A stretch of 64,000 nucleotides of DNA from Flavobacterium sp. (GTDB lineage Bacteria > Bacteroidota > Bacteroidia > Flavobacteriales > Flavobacteriaceae): assembly GCA_016714905.1 (NCBI GenBank), contig JADKBW010000010.1:31739-95738 (forward strand), read 5' to 3'. Below, piece by piece: positions 31,500-39,274 of this stretch. Positions within the stretch are counted from its first letter, which is position 1, and the number at the start of each line of letters is the position of its first letter. A program made the translations under genes and the position numbers. The notes under the pieces are model-generated. The model was not told where the DNA came from. It ran no database searches and saw only the letters and a program-made list of their open reading frames with translations.

Positions 31500-31530
31500 C
31501 AAATGTATATCATTTTGTTTTTTAATCAAA
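31500..31530 (-). promoter_or_regulatory. Promoter of the tRNA-tuf-secE-nusG operon
   Basis: On the minus strand TTTG (31530-31527), exactly 19 bases, then TACATTTG (31507-31500): a perfect match to the Bacteroidota housekeeping promoter. The predicted start site falls at or inside the left arm of the hpf terminator hairpin, so transcripts from this promoter may not form the complete terminator. Confidence 0.75.
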
Positions 31531-31553
31531 ACATTTTTACGAAAAAATTTTGA

Positions 31554-31856
31554 TTAAATATGCGTTCTAATTTTTTCTTTTCTTTTAACTAATAATCGTT
31601 CTAAAGATTCTGCACTCAACTCAACTGCTTCCTCAAAAGTTTTACATTGTTTTTTTACCATTAAATCGTCTCCAGGCACATGAACTTTTACCTCTACAAT
31701 CTTATTTTCTTTATCACTAGTCTTTTCTACTTTCAAAAAAACGTCTGATGAAACAATTTTATCATAGTATTTTTCCAACTTATCCATTCTTTCTTGAATA
31801 AAATCAACTAGTTTTCTGTCAATAGTAAAATTAACAGCATTCAAATTTACCTTCAT
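31554..31856 (-). CDS. hpf: Ribosome hibernation-promoting factor, short HPF/RaiA family
   Basis: 100 residues: MKVNLNAVNFTIDRKLVDFI, EKYYDKIVSSDVFLKVE, IVEVKVHVPGDDL and a basic C-terminus (LERLLVKRKEKIRTHI). This is the HPF/YfiA fold that binds the 30S decoding region and inactivates ribosomes in stationary phase. It is short, lacking the dimerisation domain of long HPF. It is downstream of xerC and rpsU, a common flavobacterial arrangement. Confidence 0.88.
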   Translation of the reverse strand: MKVNLNAVNFTIDRKLVDFIQERMDKLEKYYDKIVSSDVFLKVEKTSDKENKIVEVKVHVPGDDLMVKKQCKTFEEAVELSAESLERLLVKRKEKIRTHI

Positions 31857-31887
31857 AATACATTTTTAAATATTAAACATAATCGAA

Positions 31888-32790
31888 TTATTTCTGATTC
31901 CTTGGATGGGCCTTTTCATACACTTTTTTCAACTCTGCTAAACTGCTGTGCGTATAGACTTGAGTCGAAGCCAAACTAGAATGTCCTAATAATTCTTTAA
32001 CTGAATTAATGTCTGCCCCATTGTTAAGTAAGTGAGTTGCAAAGGTATGCCTTAATATATGCGGACTCTTTTTTACCTTCTCTGAGACCATACTAAAGTA
32101 GTCATTTATTAGACGATAAACAAGAGAATCACTCATTTTAACTCCTTTTATAGTTAAGAAAAATAATGCTCATCTTTAATCTGCTCTAAATTAGCTCTTT
32201 CAGAAAAATACAATCTAATCTGATTTGCAATAATTGGCAAAAATGGAAGAATCCTTTCTTTATTTCTTTTTCCTAACACTTTATGGTTACCGAATCATTA
32301 ACATTAGAACTTTAAGATGAATCAACTCAGTTCTTCTAATTCCTGTTGTATAAAACAAATCAATAATTAATTTATCACTAACTCCTTCAAATCCTTTGGG
32401 ATATTGAATCTGATTCAAGACCAAATCCAATTCTTTCTCAGAAAAGGGAATTTGAATTTTTTTTGGCGATTTTAGCGCTTTATGTTTGAGTAATGGACTA
32501 ATTTCAATTTGCTTTGTTTTTAACAGAAATTTATAAAATGATTTTAGTGAGCGACTTTTCTATTACGGACGAATTCGAAATCCCATCATCCACCAAGAAA
32601 CAATCCAACTTCTAATTTGAGCTATAATTAACTCTTGAAAAGCATCCTGCTCAAACTCTTTTTAAAAAAGTTTGAAAAAACAAAATCATTTACATAACCA
32701 TTACCGTATGAAGAGAATAATTTTTCTCTTAAATAACTTAAATGATTCTAGGATGCTTGCTAATAGATTTTTAAGCAGAAAAAACCGTTA
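31888..32790 (-). pseudogene. xerC: Site-specific tyrosine recombinase XerC-like, frame broken many times as read
   Basis: Only the last 82 codons (32136-31888) are in one frame, carrying SPHILRHTFATHLLNNGA and LLGHSSLASTQVYTHSS with the catalytic HxxR, H and Tyr of tyrosine recombinases. Reading through about eight or more one-base indels upstream recovers the rest: KQIEISPLLKHKALKSPKK, IQIPFSEKELDLVLNQIQYP, LIIDLFYTTGIRRTEL and VLGKRNKERILPF. The N-terminal limit near 32790 is approximate. XerC resolves chromosome dimers with XerD at dif. The position between rpsU and hpf is the normal location, so sequence errors are more likely than true decay, although the indel density is high. Confidence 0.7.
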
Positions 32791-32847
32791 GAATCAAAGG
32801 TATTAAACTTTAATGACTAACGGTTTCTATTTTGAAAAAGTTAACTA

Positions 32848-33042
32848 CTAACTTTCTAAGCTGTCTTTCAAGTTTTGAATATAAGCCGCTTTCTGGATTT
32901 TCATTCTATTCGTTACAGAAGGTTTAATAAAAGCCGTACGTGCTCTCAACTGACGAACAGTTCCTGTTTTATCAAATTTTCTTTTATAGCGCTTTAATGC
33001 TCTATCGATATTTTCTCCGTCTTTAATTGGTATAATTAACAT
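32848..33042 (-). CDS. rpsU: Ribosomal protein bS21
   Basis: 64 residues from ATG 33042: MLIIPIKDGENIDRALKRYK followed by a basic helix-rich protein (LRARTAFIKPSVTNRMKIQKA). The frame continues upstream, but the ATG is set by a very strong Shine-Dalgarno (33051-33059) 8 bases before it. bS21 in Bacteroidota helps hide the anti-Shine-Dalgarno of 16S rRNA. It heads the rpsU-xerC-hpf operon. Confidence 0.95.
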   Translation of the reverse strand: MLIIPIKDGENIDRALKRYKRKFDKTGTVRQLRARTAFIKPSVTNRMKIQKAAYIQNLKDSLES

Positions 33043-33050
33043 AATATAGA

Positions 33051-33059
33051 CACCTCCTC
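33051..33059 (-). promoter_or_regulatory. Strong Shine-Dalgarno of rpsU
   Basis: GAGGAGGTG on the minus strand, ending 8 bases before the ATG. Eight bases (AGGAGGTG) are complementary to the 3' end of 16S rRNA. Other starts in the window lack such a site, so this is a specific translational control signal. Confidence 0.85.
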
Positions 33060-33071
33060 TCGTTAAGGGTG

Positions 33072-33079
33072 CAAAAGTA
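33072..33079 (-). promoter_or_regulatory. Putative -7 element of rpsU
   Basis: TACTTTTG on the minus strand fits TAnnTTTG. No clear TTTG is seen at -33. The leader would be only about 25 bases long and consist mostly of the Shine-Dalgarno region. Confidence 0.4.
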
Positions 33080-33126
33080 AAAAATAATTGTGAATTATAA
33101 GTTATGAATTGTGAATTTATTTTTTT

Positions 33127-33244
33127 GGGCGTGCCGGCGGTTCTACATCCCACTCCAAAAGAACATCTTTTTCCGCCGTCAGGCTGTTCGCTCTAAGTCC
33201 TCGCTCGTTCCTCGCTGTGGGCTAACCGCTTCCATCCTTCACGC
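33127..33244 (+). repeat. Dispersed structured intergenic repeat, copy B
   Basis: Starts GGGCGTG and ends TTCACGC; shares the internal words GTCAGGCT, TTCGCT and ACCGCTTCCATCC with the copies at 39136-39248 and 62371-62477. The ends GCGTG/CACGC pair, and inside CGGCGG pairs with CCGCCG and GTTCT with AGAAC. GC content is well above the surroundings. It lies between rpsU and an acyl-CoA dehydrogenase gene. Confidence 0.7.
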
Positions 33245-33266
33245 AAAATAAAAATTCCAATAAATA

Positions 33267-33315
33267 AAAATTCCAAATTCCAAACTATTCAAGAACAATT
33301 GGAATTTGGAATTTT
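33267..33315 (-). terminator. 17-bp inverted repeat after acyl-CoA dehydrogenase gene
   Basis: Arms made of the word ttccaaa/tttggaa (33267-33283 and 33299-33315) pair perfectly around a 15-base loop. It begins 16 bases after the stop at 33331 and probably protects or ends the transcript. It uses the same word as the repeats at 37600-37657 and 50085-50120. Confidence 0.55.
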
Positions 33316-33330
33316 ACTATTGGAATTTAA

Positions 33331-34500
33331 TTACTTCACCGCTGGCTGATAGTTCTGTTTATCAATAATCATCTTAGACAAAATCTCTCTAAGAATTTCC
33401 GAAGTTCCACCACCAATTGGTCCCAAGCGACTATCTCGCAACAATCGTGCAAGTGGATATTCTTCCATATAACCATAACCGCCTAGCATTTGCAAGCAAC
33501 TATTAATGGCTTCATCCGCCACTTTGGTAGATTTTAATTTGGCCATAGTAGCTTCTTTCACTACATATTCTCCTTGGTTTAATCGCGCCACTGCAGCATA
33601 ATTAAATATTTTGCAATGCTCCACTTCTGTTGCATGATCCACCATAGTGTGTCTTAAAGCTTGAAACTTGTTGATCGTTGTTCCAAATGCCTCCCGTTGA
33701 CTCATATAATCAATGGTATAGTCAATCGCATATTCAGCTCTTGCATGGGCATTGATCGCCATAATCAGTCGCTCTAAAGCAAAATGCTGCATGATGTATG
33801 GAAATCCTTTTCCTTCTTCACCCATTAAGTTATCCAGTGGAATCTCAACATTGTCAAATGAAATCTCAGCTGTATCAGAAGCTCTCCAGCCCAACTTATC
33901 TAATTTTGTTGCTGTAATACCTTTGAGATTGGTATCCATCAAAAATATGCTGATTCCTTTATTCCCACTCTCTGGACTTGTCTTTGCCGCAACTACATAA
34001 TAATCGGCATACACGCCATTGGTGATAAAGGTCTTCGATCCATTGATTACATATTTATCTTCTTTTTTCACAGCAGTTGTTCGCATGCCTGCCACATCAC
34101 TGCCTCCGAAAGGCTCCGTAATACATAAAGCTCCTATTTTTTCTCCTGCAATGCTAGGCGCCAAATAATCTTGCTTGATTCGCTCATCACCTTCCGCATT
34201 CAAATGGGTCATAGCCAAGTACGCGTGCGCCCACATGGCGGCAGCAAAGCCAGAAGATTTTATTTTTTGAAGTTCTTCTAAAAACACTACAGTATAAAAA
34301 AGATCCAAATTCATTCCGCCATAAGCCTCAGGATACGCCATGCCGAAAAAGCCCATTTCCCCAAACTTTTTCCAAATAAAGCGGTCTATTGTGCCTGTTT
34401 TCTCCCATTTTTCAATGTGAGGTACCACTTCCATTCTTAAAAAATCTTGAAAACTCTTTCGAAACAATTCGTGTTCTTCTGTAAAATATACTGAATTCAT
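33331..34500 (-). CDS. Acyl-CoA dehydrogenase family protein
   Basis: 389 residues, full length. FAD-binding and family signatures are present (GALCITEPFGGSDVAGMRTT; KLGWRASDTAEISFDNVEIP; LQMLGGYGYMEEYPLARLLRD). At the usual catalytic position of medium-chain enzymes the sequence is IGGGTSEI, with Gly instead of Glu. The alternative catalytic Glu of the isovaleryl/long-chain group is present at residue 243 (ALERLIMA). It therefore probably oxidises a branched or long acyl-CoA, but the substrate cannot be assigned. It appears to be a single-gene unit. Confidence 0.92.
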   Translation of the reverse strand: MNSVYFTEEHELFRKSFQDFLRMEVVPHIEKWEKTGTIDRFIWKKFGEMGFFGMAYPEAYGGMNLDLFYTVVFLEELQKIKSSGFAAAMWAHAYLAMTHLNAEGDERIKQDYLAPSIAGEKIGALCITEPFGGSDVAGMRTTAVKKEDKYVINGSKTFITNGVYADYYVVAAKTSPESGNKGISIFLMDTNLKGITATKLDKLGWRASDTAEISFDNVEIPLDNLMGEEGKGFPYIMQHFALERLIMAINAHARAEYAIDYTIDYMSQREAFGTTINKFQALRHTMVDHATEVEHCKIFNYAAVARLNQGEYVVKEATMAKLKSTKVADEAINSCLQMLGGYGYMEEYPLARLLRDSRLGPIGGGTSEILREILSKMIIDKQNYQPAVK

Positions 34501-34519
34501 AGTACTTAGGCTGTTTTTT

Positions 34520-35395
34520 TTAGAATTTCAAATATAAGGCAATAATTTTTATCCTATCAACAGGAAATCCCGAAATTTTTGTTAAATCCTCAGTATTTTT
34601 AAACTGCCCATTCATGCTTCGGTAAGCAACAATATTTCTCGCTAGCGCATACTTAAAATACGGCAATTGCATAAGCTCTTTAATCGTTGCCGTATTAATA
34701 TTAATCCGCTGAAAAGTTGGCAGTTCATTGACAACAAATTCTTCTCGTAAACTTACAATCACTTCAGCCGACAAACCCCAAACATCCTCGAGTTGATCCA
34801 TACTAACAAAACCACCATATTTTGTTCGTTCTTTCAATATTCGAGCAGAAAGTCCATCCCCAATACCATAAACTTTCTTTAAGTCCTCTGCAGTAGCTTT
34901 GTTAATGTCTATCGGAGTCTTTACTTCTTTTTTCTTAGTACTAAACACAATGGATTTCGCAGTATGCCTTTTAGAAACCCAATCAGGAAATTTAAAACGC
35001 GACGCAATTTTATTCAATAAAGAATCCGAAACTTTAGTTACTTCTTGAAACTCTTTAGCAGAATTGACATAGCGATTGGTTTTTCGAAAAGCCAGCAATC
35101 GATCGATTTCTTCAACACTCATTCCTAACTGATACCCTTTAAAATCAGTAATAAAATTAGGATTGAAAGGCCTGGCGACAAACTGCTTCCTCTTTGAATA
35201 GATTGTTGTAGTATCTGCACTAGTTGCAATAGACAACCATTGCTTTTCTTGAGTAGCATTGTTTTCGGTCGTTGGTTTAAAATCAATCCAAAAATAAAGA
35301 GCCTGAAAGACTAGGGAGCAAAAGAGAAAAATAAAAATACCGGAACGTTGCGATTTTGAAAATTGGAAATACGAAGAATAAAATGAAGGTTTCAT
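34520..35395 (-). CDS. ComEA-like helix-hairpin-helix protein
   Basis: About 291 residues from the ATG at 35395 (another in-frame ATG at 35425 would add 10). Near the N-terminus is a membrane segment (SGIFIFLFCSLVFQALYFW). The rest carries helix-hairpin-helix motifs for DNA binding: LLAFRKTNRYVNSAKEF, DINKATAEDLKKVYGIGDGLSARILK and NTATIKELMQLPYFKYALARNIVAYR. In other bacteria ComEA binds incoming DNA for competence; here that role is inferred only from the fold. It follows the acyl-CoA dehydrogenase gene, which has no obvious functional link. Confidence 0.82.
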   Translation of the reverse strand: MKPSFYSSYFQFSKSQRSGIFIFLFCSLVFQALYFWIDFKPTTENNATQEKQWLSIATSADTTTIYSKRKQFVARPFNPNFITDFKGYQLGMSVEEIDRLLAFRKTNRYVNSAKEFQEVTKVSDSLLNKIASRFKFPDWVSKRHTAKSIVFSTKKKEVKTPIDINKATAEDLKKVYGIGDGLSARILKERTKYGGFVSMDQLEDVWGLSAEVIVSLREEFVVNELPTFQRININTATIKELMQLPYFKYALARNIVAYRSMNGQFKNTEDLTKISGFPVDRIKIIALYLKF

Positions 35396-35459
35396 TGGTT
35401 TGGCGTTTAAATTAGTAAATGGCATTGAAAGTTGCAGGTTGTGGGTTGTAGGTTGTAAG

Positions 35460-35687
35460 TTACAAATCGAAAACAGAGCTTCGTTTGGCGCGAATCAGAT
35501 CTTTAAGTTTAATCCAAAATGCCAATGTCAAATAAACCCCGAACCACAGTCCAGCGGTAACAAATGAAATATAAATGAAAAACAACCGCACACTATTGGC
35601 TCGCATTCCCAATCGATCCGCCAATCGCGACGAAACGTGGAAACCGTGTTTTTCAAAAAAGTACTTCAGTTGTATGATTAGTGACAT
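35460..35687 (-). CDS. PspC-like membrane protein
   Basis: 75 residues. RLADRLGMRANSVRLFFIYIS followed by a hydrophobic segment (FVTAGLWFGVYLTLAFWIKL) is the PspC domain pattern, a small membrane protein family that in enterobacteria senses envelope stress. It sits between the ComEA-like and DUF2851 genes. The role here is unknown. Confidence 0.75.
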   Translation of the reverse strand: MSLIIQLKYFFEKHGFHVSSRLADRLGMRANSVRLFFIYISFVTAGLWFGVYLTLAFWIKLKDLIRAKRSSVFDL

Positions 35688-35699
35688 TGCGCGTTGAGG

Positions 35700-35745
35700 G
35701 TTGTATGTTGTAAGTTGTAAGTTGTAAGTTGTAAGTTGTAAAATT
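35700..35745. repeat. Tandem GTAAGTT repeat
   Basis: At least four copies of gtaagtt in a row between the PspC-like and DUF2851 genes. A degenerate copy of the same word (gttgtaggttgtaagtt) is present at 35435-35460 on the other side of the PspC-like gene. Confidence 0.8.
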
Positions 35746-35751
35746 AAACTA

Positions 35752-37026
35752 TTATTTGTTGTCTTTCAATAATTCGATTCCGATGTCGCATTCTAAACAT
35801 CTGCTCTTACTACAGTACTCATTTCTTAGTTGCAAAAGAGATTGGCTTTCAAAAGCGTTCTCGGCAATAATGCCAATGGTTTGAAATTTTTGAATGGTAC
35901 TGTTTTGTTCCGCTTTGATACTTTCTAATAGCAAAATTCCCTCTTCAATATTTTCTTTTCCAAGGCTTTTAGCATAAGCAAACTGGATTGGCACGATCGT
36001 ATTAATGATGATAAGATCGATAAAAGATTTGGTCAATGCCTTTTTTCTTGTCTGGCTGGCATGGTCAAATTGGTAATGATTTTGCCAGTAAAGTGAAGCG
36101 GAAACCTGAAAAATCTGATACAAGAGCACACTCGAATTCGCCTCCAAAATTTTTGAAAACAAATTGAAATGTGTTCCATATAAATTTGCCAATTGCGAAA
36201 GTCGAATCGTGGGGAAATTATCAGGGCGAAGTCGAAAAAACTGAACCGGTTCAAGAATGGGCAATACCAATTGATGTTTATGGACTAAGTAGTTGAATTT
36301 TGCTCTTAACCTAGAATAATAGACATCTTCTTTCTCGTCGTTGAGCAAACCCGCAATGCCAAGCAACAACGCTTCGATGCTCTCTGTAGTATCGCTTTCT
36401 TTCCTGAGAATTGAAAATGGAATGGACAAGGCAATCTTAAAGAAAACAGCACCATTGGTATTCAACCCGAAATTTTTTGCTAATAAGCAGAAAAATGTCG
36501 CTTCCCAATCATTATTAGTTTGCTTTAATACGAAATCAATCAATTCCGATTTACGTTCTAATCTTTCAAAAAACAAACGTTCTTTCCAATTTCTTATGAT
36601 GAAGCTAGGTATTTGACTCAATTGATTTTCACAATAAAGCCACGTTTTAGGGACTACGAGAGATTGGTATCTCGACAGTGTTTCTTGATCCACAAAATTC
36701 TTTAATTCAAGTGTTGGAATCTCAGTATTGTCTTTTCGAAAAATACGTACGTTATGTTGCCAAACAACATGAAGTATTACGTTATCGTATGCCTCGTCTT
36801 TTTCGTGATGATGAACATACCAATCGGATGATTGCAAGTGAATTTCTACATTGCCAGCCCATTTCTGATTTTCAATAATAATTTGTGCATTGAAAAAATC
36901 AGGCCCGGCCAATTGCAGATAGTCGCCTGAATGGATAATTGTGATGGGTTGGTGGTTGGCGGTTTGTAAATTTGATGTCTGGAACTTCTTGAACTTCCAT
37001 AGATAGTGCAGAAAATCTTCTTTCAT
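35752..37026 (-). CDS. DUF2851 family protein
   Basis: 424 residues from ATG 37026 (MKEDFLHYLWKFKKFQ). Typical features are GDYLQLAGPDFFNAQIII, WAGNVEIHLQSSDW, YDNVILHVVW and a C-terminal CxxxSRCLECDIG cysteine cluster. DUF2851 is conserved in Bacteroidota next to PspC-like genes. Its function is not known; no signal peptide is seen. Confidence 0.88.
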   Translation of the reverse strand: MKEDFLHYLWKFKKFQTSNLQTANHQPITIIHSGDYLQLAGPDFFNAQIIIENQKWAGNVEIHLQSSDWYVHHHEKDEAYDNVILHVVWQHNVRIFRKDNTEIPTLELKNFVDQETLSRYQSLVVPKTWLYCENQLSQIPSFIIRNWKERLFFERLERKSELIDFVLKQTNNDWEATFFCLLAKNFGLNTNGAVFFKIALSIPFSILRKESDTTESIEALLLGIAGLLNDEKEDVYYSRLRAKFNYLVHKHQLVLPILEPVQFFRLRPDNFPTIRLSQLANLYGTHFNLFSKILEANSSVLLYQIFQVSASLYWQNHYQFDHASQTRKKALTKSFIDLIIINTIVPIQFAYAKSLGKENIEEGILLLESIKAEQNSTIQKFQTIGIIAENAFESQSLLQLRNEYCSKSRCLECDIGIELLKDNK

Positions 37027-37109
37027 GATATTCAATTTAGATGGCGTGTAATGGAGATACTAAGATATAAAAAAAATCTTTTACACGAAAGCCAAATTGA
37101 TTTATGAAA

Positions 37110-37598
37110 TTATTTTAATAGATAGAGCTGTGCACAAGCTCGAGCGTCGGATAACGCTTCGTGATGATTCAATTGGATATTGTTGCGATCGGCACAGTAT
37201 TTTAGATTAGCAGGCTTGTAGCCTTTTGCGCGATAGATTTTGCAGGTGCATTCCCAGCGATCCGAGATATCCAATTCATCGTAATACAAACCGTAGTACT
37301 TCATGGTTTTTGCCAAAACATTCCGGTCAAACTGTTCATTGTGCGCCACGATAGTTTTTCCTTGTAGTCGTTTTTGTATTTCAGGAAAGACATCGTCAAA
37401 AGTCTTTTCGTTGAGGGTTTCGATTGGCTTGATGCCATGAACCATAATGTTTTGATACCAATACTCATTTTCTGGAGGCTGAATCAATGTGTAAAACTCT
37501 TCGGTTATCATTCCATTTTCGACGGTTACGATACCAACGGCGCAGGCACTATGAGGATAGCCTGTTGCGGTTTCGAAATCGATGGCAGTAAAGTTCAT
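37110..37598 (-). CDS. DEDDh 3'-5' exonuclease (DnaQ-like)
   Basis: 162 residues, exonuclease domain only. Active-site residues: D7 and E9 (TAIDFETA), D91 (AHNEQFDRN), H146 and D151 (HHEALSD), the DEDDh pattern of DNA polymerase III epsilon. It lacks a polymerase-binding tail, so it may be a stand-alone proofreading or repair nuclease. It is preceded by the cbs-like gene in the same direction. Confidence 0.9.
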   Translation of the reverse strand: MNFTAIDFETATGYPHSACAVGIVTVENGMITEEFYTLIQPPENEYWYQNIMVHGIKPIETLNEKTFDDVFPEIQKRLQGKTIVAHNEQFDRNVLAKTMKYYGLYYDELDISDRWECTCKIYRAKGYKPANLKYCADRNNIQLNHHEALSDARACAQLYLLK

Positions 37599-37599
37599 A

Positions 37600-37657
37600 T
37601 TTAAAAAATTCCAAATTCCAAATTACCAAATTCCAAAGATTAGTACTTTTGGAATTT
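37600..37657 (-). terminator. Word-repeat hairpin after cbs-like gene
   Basis: aaattccaaa (37628-37637) pairs with tttggaattt (37648-37657), next to further copies of ttccaaat at 37608-37625. It begins a few bases after the stop at 37663 and uses the same word as 33267-33315. Confidence 0.5.
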
Positions 37658-37662
37658 TAGAT

Positions 37663-39024
37663 TTATTTGATTGTTCCAATCATATCATACTTAGTAATAA
37701 TATGATGTTTACCATTTCCTAAATCAATTAAGACTGCTTGATTTTCTTTGGTAAAAAGTTTCGACACTTCTTCAATGGCCGTACCCTTTTTTACAATCGG
37801 ATAGGGTTTGCCCATCACCTCGCGAATGGGTTTGTCGGCAGCGTTCTTGTCTGACACGTAAATCTGAAACAAATCAGACTCGTCAACTGAACCCACAAAA
37901 CCGTTAATGTCTACTACTGGAATTTGTGATATTTTGTATTTGCGCATTCTTTCGATCGCGTGCGAAACCAATTCTTCGGTACGCACCACAATTAGCGCCT
38001 TGTCGATATGGTCTTTGATGACGTCTTCGGCTTTGGTAATTTCTTCGTCTAGAAATCCTCGTTCACGCATCCAATCGTCGTTGAACATTTTTCCAACATA
38101 GCGACTTCCTGAATCGTGAAACAACACAACAACTACATCTTCTGGTTTGAAATGCTCTTTCAGCTGCAACAACCCTTTGATGGCTGACCCAGCAGAATTT
38201 CCGACAAAGATTCCTTCTTCAAGTGCAATTCTACGGCAATACACTGCCGCATCTTTATCGGTTACTTTCGTAAATCCGTCAATTAGTGAAAAGTCGACAT
38301 TCTTAGGCAGAATATCCTCACCAATTCCTTCTGTGATATAGGAATAAATTTCATTTTCGTCGAAGATACCAGTTTCATGGTATTTTTTAAACACGGAGCC
38401 ATAAGTATCAACGCCCCAAATTTTGATGTTTGGATTCTTTTCTTTTAGATATTTTGCTACACCTGAAATTGTTCCACCTGTTCCGACACCTACAATAAAG
38501 TGGGTCACCTTTCCGTCGGTTTGCTCCCCGATTTCAGGACCAGTTTGTTCGTAGTGCGCTAGTGCATTTGATGGGTTATCGTATTGATTCACATACCATG
38601 AGTTTGGAGTTTCTTCGCCCAGTCGTTTTGAAACTGAGTAATAGGATCTGGGATCAGTTGGCTCCACATCAGTCGGGCATACGACCACTTTAGCGCCGAC
38701 AGCACGTAAGATATCCATTTTCTCTTTGGATTGTTTGTCTGTAATTACAAAAATGCATTTGTATCCTTTAACGATTGCGGCTAACGCCAGACCCATTCCA
38801 GTGTTACCAGAAGTTCCTTCGATGATGGTTCCGCCAGGTTTGAGTCGACCATCAGCTTCTGCATCTTCGACCATCTTTACAGCCATTCGGTCTTTTGTAG
38901 AATTTCCCGGATTGAAAGTTTCTACTTTGGCTAAAACTAAAGCATCAACTTCAGCCGTTATTTTGTTGAGACGAACCAAGGGTGTATTACCGATAGTTCC
39001 TAGTATATTTTCTGAGTAGTTCAT
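37663..39024 (-). CDS. Cystathionine beta-synthase / cysteine synthase with C-terminal CBS domains
   Basis: 453 residues. The N-terminal PLP fold starts ILGTIGNTPLVRLN and has the PLP lysine K44 in FNPGNSTKDR, the TSGNTG phosphate loop and the VGTGGTISG loop. Two CBS domains fill residues about 335-453 (ISQIPVVDINGFVGSVDESD; YPIVKKGTAIEEVSKLF) and may sense a nucleotide or S-adenosylmethionine. The protein makes or uses cystathionine/cysteine; which of the two reactions cannot be settled from sequence alone. Confidence 0.9.
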   Translation of the reverse strand: MNYSENILGTIGNTPLVRLNKITAEVDALVLAKVETFNPGNSTKDRMAVKMVEDAEADGRLKPGGTIIEGTSGNTGMGLALAAIVKGYKCIFVITDKQSKEKMDILRAVGAKVVVCPTDVEPTDPRSYYSVSKRLGEETPNSWYVNQYDNPSNALAHYEQTGPEIGEQTDGKVTHFIVGVGTGGTISGVAKYLKEKNPNIKIWGVDTYGSVFKKYHETGIFDENEIYSYITEGIGEDILPKNVDFSLIDGFTKVTDKDAAVYCRRIALEEGIFVGNSAGSAIKGLLQLKEHFKPEDVVVVLFHDSGSRYVGKMFNDDWMRERGFLDEEITKAEDVIKDHIDKALIVVRTEELVSHAIERMRKYKISQIPVVDINGFVGSVDESDLFQIYVSDKNAADKPIREVMGKPYPIVKKGTAIEEVSKLFTKENQAVLIDLGNGKHHIITKYDMIGTIK

Positions 39025-39027
39025 CTT

Positions 39028-39062
39028 GAGTCACTGAGTTGCTGAGTCACTGAGTGACTGAG
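39028..39062. repeat. Tandem GAGTCACTGAGTTGCT-type word repeat
   Basis: gagtcactgagttgctgag followed by tcactgagtgactgag: overlapping copies with self-complementary parts (gtcactgagtgac). The same words occur at about 62520-62541 in front of hutU. Confidence 0.75.
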
Positions 39063-39135
39063 GATAATTTAGAATGCAAATATATTGATAATATGAAAGT
39101 ATCCAAGTTTGACGAATGTTAATTCGATAACGTTT

Positions 39136-39248
39136 GCGTGAGGGATTGCAGCGGTTATCCTTTTGCGCCTTTTCTCAGTTTATATTTTGGGTAGAATGCG
39201 TGGCGCAAAAGATAGTAGCGAAAAGCCCGACCCTTGTGGTCACGCCCC
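39136..39248 (-). repeat. Dispersed structured intergenic repeat, copy A
   Basis: Read on the minus strand it starts GGGGCGTGACC and ends ATCCCTCACGC; GCGTGA at one end pairs with TCACGC at the other. Inside, a perfect 10-bp stem CTTTTGCGCC/GGCGCAAAAG surrounds about 32 bases, and GACC/GGTC forms a second small stem. It begins 26 bases downstream of the porin stop codon on the same strand. Confidence 0.75.
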
Positions 39249-39274
39249 AAAATTTCAAATAGATCAAGAGGGCA

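Noticed and set aside
31888..32136. Short integrase as sign of a mobile element or integron
   Set aside because: The reading frame continues upstream through indels into a full XerC, in its normal place between rpsU and hpf; no att sites or cargo.
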